A DNA stretch of 8,981 nt from an uncultured Clostridia bacterium. GTDB lineage: Bacteria; Bacillota; Clostridia; Oscillospirales; Acutalibacteraceae. A program made the position numbers and the translations under genes. Of this stretch, positions 4,873-8,981 are shown piece after piece. The first letter of the stretch is position 1, and every line of letters begins with the position of its first letter. Location: assembly GCA_937915775.1 (NCBI GenBank), contig CALGGQ010000163.1:1-8981 (forward strand), read 5' to 3'. The notes under the pieces were generated by a model. That model did no database searches and was not told the origin of the DNA. It worked only from the letters and a program-made list of their open reading frames with translations.

Positions 4873-6944
4873 TATATTGCCATTGCCGCGTGGAAAGCGG
4901 ATTGCGTGGCGTTGCCGATGGTACCGCCCTTGTCGGCGTCGCCGATTAAGGTGCAGGGAATGCCCTTTTCCTTCAGCTCCTGCGCGAGCGCTGTATTCGG
5001 GCGAACGCCCATTGAGAGCACCACCAGGTCAGTCTCTATTTTGCGCTGACCGGCTTTGTCCTCTACGGTAATAGCGCCGTCCTCAATGGAAACGAGCTTG
5101 GTGGAAAGCAGTATCTCCGTGCCGTACGGTTGGATGCGGCTGAGCGAATCGTCTACAAACTGGAACCATGCGTTGCCCGCCACCTTGTCCGCCATCTCCA
5201 CGACGGTGACGGTATTGCCCATTTCATTGAGCTTTTCCGTTGTTTCAAGTCCCGTCAGACCGGAGCCGATAACGGCAACGCGGCTGTTTTCAACCGCCTT
5301 TTCACCGAGCAGAATTTGAGGCGCGGTGACAACATTTTCACCGTCGATGCCGGGGATGGAACGCGGCTTGATCGGCGTGCCGCCGGTTGCCAGCAGCACG
5401 GCGTACGGCTTTTTCTCCGCGAGCATTTGAGCCGTGACCTCTGTGCCGCACTGCACGGTGATACCGAGGTCGGCAGCCTCCGTCAGCATATCCTCAATGG
5501 CCCAGTGAAGCTTATCCTTGAACGGACCGGAGGCAGCGATGTTGACCTGACCGCCCGGTTTTTCGTCCTTTTCATACACGGTCACGTTAAAGCCGCGGCG
5601 CGCGAGCGTAATCGCAGCTGTCAGACCGGCAGGACCGGCGCCGACTACGGCAACTTCAAAGCCTCTGCCCGTCTTTGGCATAGAAGCGTATTCGCGCTCG
5701 ATACCGACGGACGGATTCAGCGCGCATTCACCGGGCGTGCCCTTGTTCGAAGCGTTGTCAATGAACGACTTAATGCAGTGCAGACAGCCGATGCAGCGCC
5801 TGATTTTTTCGGGGTGGCCGTCCTGCGCCTTTTTCGCCCAGTACGGGTCGCAGATAAAGTTGCGCGCAGAGCCGACGAAATCCTGGTACCCCTCCTCAAG
5901 CTGCTTTTCCGCCTGCTCGGGCGAGCGGATAAAGTTCGCCGCAATTACGGGAATGCTTACCACGCTCTTAATCTCTTTGGCAAGATAGGCGCGCCAGCCG
6001 GGCTCAAAGGAGGTCGGCTCCAGCCAGTAGTTATAGGTATCGTAGCACGCGGAGGAGACGTTGATGGCGTCCACACCGAGCGCTTCTAAGCGCTGGGCAA
6101 TTTTTTTGCCGGTTTCAAGGTTATAGCCTTTTTCGGGCTGACCGATACGGTCGTACATCTCGTCGGCGCACAGGCGGACAATCAGCGGATAATCGCGTCC
6201 GCACTGCGTTTTGATGCCGTCAATAATCTCTGTGATGAAGCGCAGGCGGTTGTCAAACGAGCCGCCGTATTCATCGGTGCGCTGATTTGTGTTCGGAGAG
6301 AGGAACTGCTGCAGGATATAGCCGTGCGTGGCGTGCAGCTCCACGGCGTCCACGCCCGCCTTTTTGCAGCGGACGGCGGCGGCGATAAAATCGTCGCGCA
6401 GCTTATGTACCTCGCGCTTGCTCATCGCGTGAATACGCATCGCGCCGTGCGCGGAAAGCTCGCATTTACTCGGCGCCTGCTGCGACATACAGATTTTTTT
6501 CTGCTCCAGCCCGAGCAGCACCGGCGTTGCCTTAAAGAGCATCTGCGGCACCTTCGGAAAACGGTCGGTAATCGGAATGACGAGCGGCAGGGAATTAATC
6601 GAGCTACAGTAGCCCTGTCTGCCGGGGTGATGCAGCTGAATGCACAGCTTGGTGCCGTACTGATGAATGCGCCGCGCCATTTCGCGCATCGGCTCAATAT
6701 GCCTGTCGCTGCTCATGGAAAGCTGGGTGAAGGTGGAGGTAGCCGCCATATCGTTCACGCGGCAGATGCCCGGAATAATCAGACCGACGCCGCCCTTGGC
6801 GCGCTCCTCGTAATAATTCATCATCCGCTCGGTGGGCTCACCGTTCGTCTGACCGAGGGAAAATTCCGCCGCGGTCATCACCACGCGGTTTTTGACCTCC
6901 ATCGTGCCTATTTTCATCGGGGAAAACATCACATCATAGCTCAT
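4872..6944 (-). CDS. OYE-type NADH:flavin oxidoreductase (enoate reductase / dienoyl-CoA reductase family)
   Basis: This 690-residue cytoplasmic flavoprotein probably reduces an activated C=C bond using NAD(P)H through FAD, a 4Fe-4S cluster and FMN. Residues 1-375 are the old-yellow-enzyme TIM barrel, with an active-site segment ELHATHGY at 202-209 followed by LQQFLSPNTNQRTDEYGG. Cluster cysteines are C384, C387, C390 and C407. Residues 430-690 form the FAD/NAD(P)H module, with GAGPAG (435-440) and GSGLTG (560-565) dinucleotide motifs. The C-x2-C-x2-C start resembles the trimethylamine dehydrogenase type more than E. coli FadH, which I recall as C-x2-C-x3-C-x11-C. The start ATG at 6944 has AAAGGAG at 6954-6960 and its own promoter, so the gene is monocistronic. 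Candidate substrates include 2-enoates, cinnamates, dienoyl-CoA or steroid-type enones; no neighbour narrows this. The family call is firm, the substrate is unknown. Confidence 0.9.
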   Translation of the reverse strand: MSYDVMFSPMKIGTMEVKNRVVMTAAEFSLGQTNGEPTERMMNYYEERAKGGVGLIIPGICRVNDMAATSTFTQLSMSSDRHIEPMREMARRIHQYGTKLCIQLHHPGRQGYCSSINSLPLVIPITDRFPKVPQMLFKATPVLLGLEQKKICMSQQAPSKCELSAHGAMRIHAMSKREVHKLRDDFIAAAVRCKKAGVDAVELHATHGYILQQFLSPNTNQRTDEYGGSFDNRLRFITEIIDGIKTQCGRDYPLIVRLCADEMYDRIGQPEKGYNLETGKKIAQRLEALGVDAINVSSACYDTYNYWLEPTSFEPGWRAYLAKEIKSVVSIPVIAANFIRSPEQAEKQLEEGYQDFVGSARNFICDPYWAKKAQDGHPEKIRRCIGCLHCIKSFIDNASNKGTPGECALNPSVGIEREYASMPKTGRGFEVAVVGAGPAGLTAAITLARRGFNVTVYEKDEKPGGQVNIAASGPFKDKLHWAIEDMLTEAADLGITVQCGTEVTAQMLAEKKPYAVLLATGGTPIKPRSIPGIDGENVVTAPQILLGEKAVENSRVAVIGSGLTGLETTEKLNEMGNTVTVVEMADKVAGNAWFQFVDDSLSRIQPYGTEILLSTKLVSIEDGAITVEDKAGQRKIETDLVVLSMGVRPNTALAQELKEKGIPCTLIGDADKGGTIGNATQSAFHAAMAI

Positions 6945-6953
6945 CGTTTTCCG

Positions 6954-6960
6954 CTCCTTT
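6954..6960 (-). promoter_or_regulatory. Ribosome binding site of the flavoprotein gene
   Basis: AAAGGAG on the minus strand lies 9 bases before the ATG at 6942-6944 and fixes the start of the 690-residue protein. Confidence 0.85.
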
Positions 6961-6979
6961 CAACACATAGTCTATGATT

Positions 6980-7008
6980 AGTATAATATTTCTATCAAAG
7001 TTTGTCAA
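6980..7008 (-). promoter_or_regulatory. Consensus promoter of the flavoprotein gene
   Basis: On the minus strand a perfect -35 box TTGACA (7003-7008) is followed after exactly 17 bases by the -10 box TATACT (6980-6985). The leader is short, about 30 bases, and contains no obvious riboswitch or operator palindrome, which suggests strong, simply regulated expression. Confidence 0.88.
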
Positions 7009-7012
7009 CGTA

Positions 7013-7045
7013 AAACGGGGCGTATCGCAGAGATACGTCCCGTTT
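7013..7045 (-). terminator. Terminator hairpin after the HAAS-like membrane protein gene
   Basis: A 14-bp stem (7013-7026 with 7032-7045, one G-U type pair) closes a 5-base loop and begins 2 bases after the stop codon at 7048-7050. On the minus strand it ends in a short run of four T residues, so the U-tract is modest. It lies 4 bases upstream of the next promoter's -35 box, insulating the flavoprotein gene from the padR-type operon. Confidence 0.75.
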
Positions 7046-7047
7046 GG

Positions 7048-7809
7048 TCATTGGATATAACGGATACCGATGATGACGGCGGCAGCCTGAACGGCAAGAA
7101 TGGTTATGAGCATCAGCAAATCGGTATAGAGGATACCTTTTTGCCATCTGAAAGCATCTATCTTTCCTCTATGCCCGGAAGAAAAACAGTATATTATTCC
7201 GAACAAGCCGTTTATCAGTAGAAACGCCAGTATCAGTATGTGAGAGAAAACGGCAAGAGTAGATAAGCGCTGTGTTATATCGATGGCAGTTGCAAAAGGA
7301 AACAGATATAATAAAACATATTCTGCCAACGAGGTTTCACATAGCTCCTTAAGGTTACCGCTGCATAGCAAAAAAGGAATGACGGACAGGCTGAACAGAG
7401 AGCCGCAGAGTATACAACCCTTTGCCTTTATTCGGGTGTAGAGAAAGGCTGTGGTGGTGCCGCACAGCGTGCCCAGCAAAAGGAAAAAGGAGGTATACAC
7501 CAGTGCTTCATGTGCTCTGCTGAAAAACAGCGCCATAGTCAGATAAAGACAGTATAAAACGGTTAAGCAGATCGTTGATTTCCGTATTCCCGCATCATTG
7601 TGCAGGCGGTTAAGTTTGATTCCTATTTCACCACCGTTGCCCATACTGCCGACAGCTTTGTCCAGTGCATAATCCATACTGTATCCTGCTTCGGTATAAT
7701 AGGCAATTCTGTCATCAATATGAGCATTCAGCTCGGCAGCAATTTCTTTTCGTGCTGCTTTATCATCTATTTCCGCCAGTATGGCGTTGATATAATCCTC
7801 TCTGTTCAT
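7048..7809 (-). CDS. Membrane protein with N-terminal HAAS/DUF1700-like domain, PadR partner
   Basis: This 253-residue protein has a soluble N-terminal domain (1-65) with the pattern MNREDYINAILAEI, AELNAHIDDRIAYY and GYSMDYALDKAVGSMG. That pattern resembles the HAAS / DUF1700 / permease-prefix domain often encoded beside PadR regulators. Five or six hydrophobic segments follow, at about 79-96, 102-124, 131-149, 161-178, 186-209 and 226-249. No transporter or enzyme motif is evident. The ATG overlaps the PadR stop codon as TGATG, so the two are translated from one mRNA with coupled synthesis. In related pairs the membrane protein is thought to sense or respond to envelope conditions under PadR control; here that is inference from gene order. 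Cysteine content (eight, several near or inside helices) is fairly high. Confidence 0.75.
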   Translation of the reverse strand: MNREDYINAILAEIDDKAARKEIAAELNAHIDDRIAYYTEAGYSMDYALDKAVGSMGNGGEIGIKLNRLHNDAGIRKSTICLTVLYCLYLTMALFFSRAHEALVYTSFFLLLGTLCGTTTAFLYTRIKAKGCILCGSLFSLSVIPFLLCSGNLKELCETSLAEYVLLYLFPFATAIDITQRLSTLAVFSHILILAFLLINGLFGIIYCFSSGHRGKIDAFRWQKGILYTDLLMLITILAVQAAAVIIGIRYIQ

Positions 7810-8138
7810 CAGGCAAGCCCCAGCACCTTGTTAACATGGGAGGAAAAGGATTGCCATTCCGCTGTTTTTTCCGCAAGCTGCTGTTTTCCTTTTTTGGTAA
7901 GATGATAATATTTGCGCCTTCTGCCTTCAAATTCCTCCCAATAGCTATCCAGAAAATGCTCCTTTTCCAGTGCGTGTAATATAGGATATAGCGTGCCCTC
8001 GCTCATTTCAAAGGCGTTTTCGCTGCGGATTTCCAGCTCACGGATGATTCTATAGCCGTATAAATCCTTGTTCTCCAGCACGCTGAGCACCAAAAGATAG
8101 GTGCTTCCCTTCAGTAATTCCTTGGAATATTTCATCAT
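7809..8138 (-). CDS. PadR-family transcriptional regulator
   Basis: This 109-residue protein is a minimal PadR (subfamily s1-like) winged-helix DNA-binding repressor. Residues 10-85 form the winged helix: LYGYRI at 26-31, the recognition region GTLYPILHALE at 48-58 and the basic wing GRRRKYYHLTKKG at 72-84. A short C-terminal helix (86-105) should mediate dimerisation. Two start codons are possible, 8138 and 8135. GGAGG at 8143-8147 is 4 bases from the first and 7 from the second, so the second (one Met fewer) may be preferred. The gene overlaps the following membrane-protein gene by one base. Its promoter is covered by a 44-bp palindrome, which points to autorepression of the two-gene operon. 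The inducing signal is unknown. Confidence 0.92.
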   Translation of the reverse strand: MMKYSKELLKGSTYLLVLSVLENKDLYGYRIIRELEIRSENAFEMSEGTLYPILHALEKEHFLDSYWEEFEGRRRKYYHLTKKGKQQLAEKTAEWQSFSSHVNKVLGLA

Positions 8139-8154
8139 AATACCTCCATAAAGT

Positions 8155-8198
8155 AATGCCTTGCATCACAATGCATATACATTGTAATACAAGGCATT
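8155..8198. promoter_or_regulatory. 44-bp imperfect palindrome, probable PadR operator
   Basis: The two 22-base halves pair at 19 positions. The outer arms AATGCCTTG (8155-8163) and CAAGGCATT (8190-8198) match perfectly, and an inner core holds ACAATG at 8168-8173 opposite CATTGT at 8180-8185. The palindrome covers the -10 box, part of the spacer and the expected start site of the padR-type promoter, an ideal place for repression. PadR proteins are known to bind such dyads and to autoregulate; that this one does so is inference. Confidence 0.8.
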
Positions 8199-8209
8199 AA
8201 ATTTGTCAA
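8181..8209 (-). promoter_or_regulatory. Promoter of the PadR / membrane-protein operon
   Basis: On the minus strand the perfect -35 box TTGACA (8204-8209) is followed after exactly 17 bases by the -10 box TACAAT (8181-8186). The -35 box begins only 15 bases after the lactate dehydrogenase stop codon. The -10 box sits inside the palindromic operator. Confidence 0.88.
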
Positions 8210-8224
8210 TAGCCATTTTGCAAT

Positions 8225-8981
8225 TTATAAATCCAGTTCGGCGATGATATCCTTGAGCACGGAGGCAGATTCGTGCAGCTTCTGCTGCTCCTCGTAGTTG
8301 AGGTCAATTGGCACCTTGGTTTCCACGCCGTTTTTGCCGACAATAGAGGGCATACTCAGCGCCACGTCGCCCAGTCCGTAATTATCGTGCTGAATGGAGG
8401 AGACGGGCAAAATGGATTTTTCATCGCGGATAATCGCCTCGCAGATACGCTTGACGGACATCGCAATGCCGTAGTAGGTCGCCTTTTTCTTTTCAATGAT
8501 TTTGTAGGCGCTGTTTTTCACCTCGTCGGCAATCTCCTTGGTCGCTCTGCTGTGCTCGTGGTAGCCGCGCATTTCGCAGAAGCGGTCCAGCGGAATACCG
8601 GAAACATTGGCGCTGCTCCAGGCGGCGATTTCGCTGTCGCCATGCTCGCCGATGATGAAGGCGTGCACGCTGCGGCTGTCTACCCCCAGATGCTCGCCGA
8701 GCAGGTATTTGAGCCTGGCGGAATCCAGCACCGTACCCGAGCCGAACACACGGTTTTCCGGAAAGCCAGAGAGCTTTGCCGCCGCATAGGTCAGCACGTC
8801 CACGGGGTTTGCCACGACGAGCAGAATGCCCTCGCAGTCGCGTTTGGCAATTTCGGGGATAATGGATTTAAAAATGCCGACGTTTTTCTTCACTAAATCC
8901 AGCCGTGTTTCGCCCGGCTTCTGTCCGGCGCCGGCGGTGACGATAATGACCGCGGCGTCGTTCTGCTCGCCGTAGATATAC
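8225..8981 (-). CDS. ldh: L-lactate dehydrogenase, 5' end cut by window edge
   Basis: About 251 residues of the C-terminal part are present. The frame continues past 8893 to the window edge, so the GTG at 8893 is an internal Val, not the start. The enzyme reduces pyruvate to L-lactate with NADH in the cytoplasm, regenerating NAD+ in fermentation. Hallmarks, in order, are TAGAGQKPGETR (the mobile loop with the substrate-binding Arg), VANPVDVLTY, VFGSGTVLDSARL (with the active-site Asp/Arg pair) and IIGEHGDSE with the catalytic His. The Gln after AGAG (AGAGQKPGETR) is the residue that favours lactate over malate dehydrogenase. Family length is about 315 residues, so roughly 65 N-terminal residues, including the Rossmann GxGxxG, lie outside the window. 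No separate terminator is evident after the TAA at 8225-8227; the padR-type promoter follows at once. Confidence 0.95.
   Translation of the reverse strand, partial: YIYGEQNDAAVIIVTAGAGQKPGETRLDLVKKNVGIFKSIIPEIAKRDCEGILLVVANPVDVLTYAAAKLSGFPENRVFGSGTVLDSARLKYLLGEHLGVDSRSVHAFIIGEHGDSEIAAWSSANVSGIPLDRFCEMRGYHEHSRATKEIADEVKNSAYKIIEKKKATYYGIAMSVKRICEAIIRDEKSILPVSSIQHDNYGLGDVALSMPSIVGKNGVETKVPIDLNYEEQQKLHESASVLKDIIAELDL

Noticed and set aside
5130..6089. 319-codon plus-strand open frame
   Set aside because: It lies wholly antisense to the flavoprotein gene, has no ribosome binding site or recognisable domain, and its Arg/Ala/His-rich product is typical of a shadow frame of a GC-rich gene.
6324..6977. 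217-codon plus-strand open frame
   Set aside because: Antisense to the 5' part of the flavoprotein gene and through its promoter; composition is that of a shadow frame.
8273..8896. 207-codon plus-strand open frame
   Set aside because: Exactly antisense to lactate dehydrogenase, whose catalytic motifs prove the minus strand is coding.

Overview
The window looks like a piece of a metagenome-derived or draft assembly from an anaerobic, Gram-positive, fermentative member of the Bacillota, most likely class Clostridia near the Ruminococcaceae/Oscillospiraceae. The support is a class B sortase with an SPxTG-type substrate, a LytR-CpsA-Psr (LCP) wall enzyme, an old-yellow-enzyme type Fe-S flavoprotein of the enoate reductase kind, an L-lactate dehydrogenase, strong GGAGG ribosome binding sites and consensus sigma-A promoters. 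This placement is inference; no rRNA or other marker gene is present.

Left end (1-1743): the first 15 bases are the 3' end of the standard Illumina adapter, so position 1 is an untrimmed contig end. The open frame that follows is a chimera. A lower-GC membrane-anchored beta-propeller-like protein (about 16-957) runs in frame into the nucleotide-binding domain of an ABC exporter (about 974-1743) that has lost its transmembrane half. Base composition changes at the join. An assembly or library chimera is more likely than a natural gene fusion.

Cell-surface cluster, plus strand (1836-4772): a consensus promoter drives a small secreted protein with a C-terminal SPATG sorting signal. An intrinsic terminator follows, then a class B sortase, then an LCP phosphotransferase whose start overlaps the sortase stop. 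The LCP protein has a striking cytoplasmic His/Ser-rich tail built from about 27-base in-frame repeats. Together they form a surface-anchoring and wall-polymer module: the sortase probably anchors the small protein, and the LCP enzyme probably attaches glycopolymers to peptidoglycan.

Convergent junction (4773-4871): a perfect 15-bp hairpin and a run of six 7-base repeats separate the LCP gene from the minus-strand flavoprotein.

Minus strand (4872-8981), listed in the direction of transcription from the right: the 3' part of L-lactate dehydrogenase; a PadR-family repressor whose consensus promoter is overlapped by a 44-bp imperfect palindrome (probable autoregulatory operator); a translationally coupled membrane protein with an N-terminal HAAS/DUF1700-like domain; a terminator; and a monocistronic 690-residue OYE-type NAD(P)H:flavin oxidoreductase with its own consensus promoter.

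No rRNA, tRNA, CRISPR array, transposase or phage gene was seen. The most unusual items are the adapter and chimera at the left end, the His/Ser repeat tail of the LCP protein, the sortase with its nearby SPATG substrate, the heptamer repeat array and the PadR palindrome.
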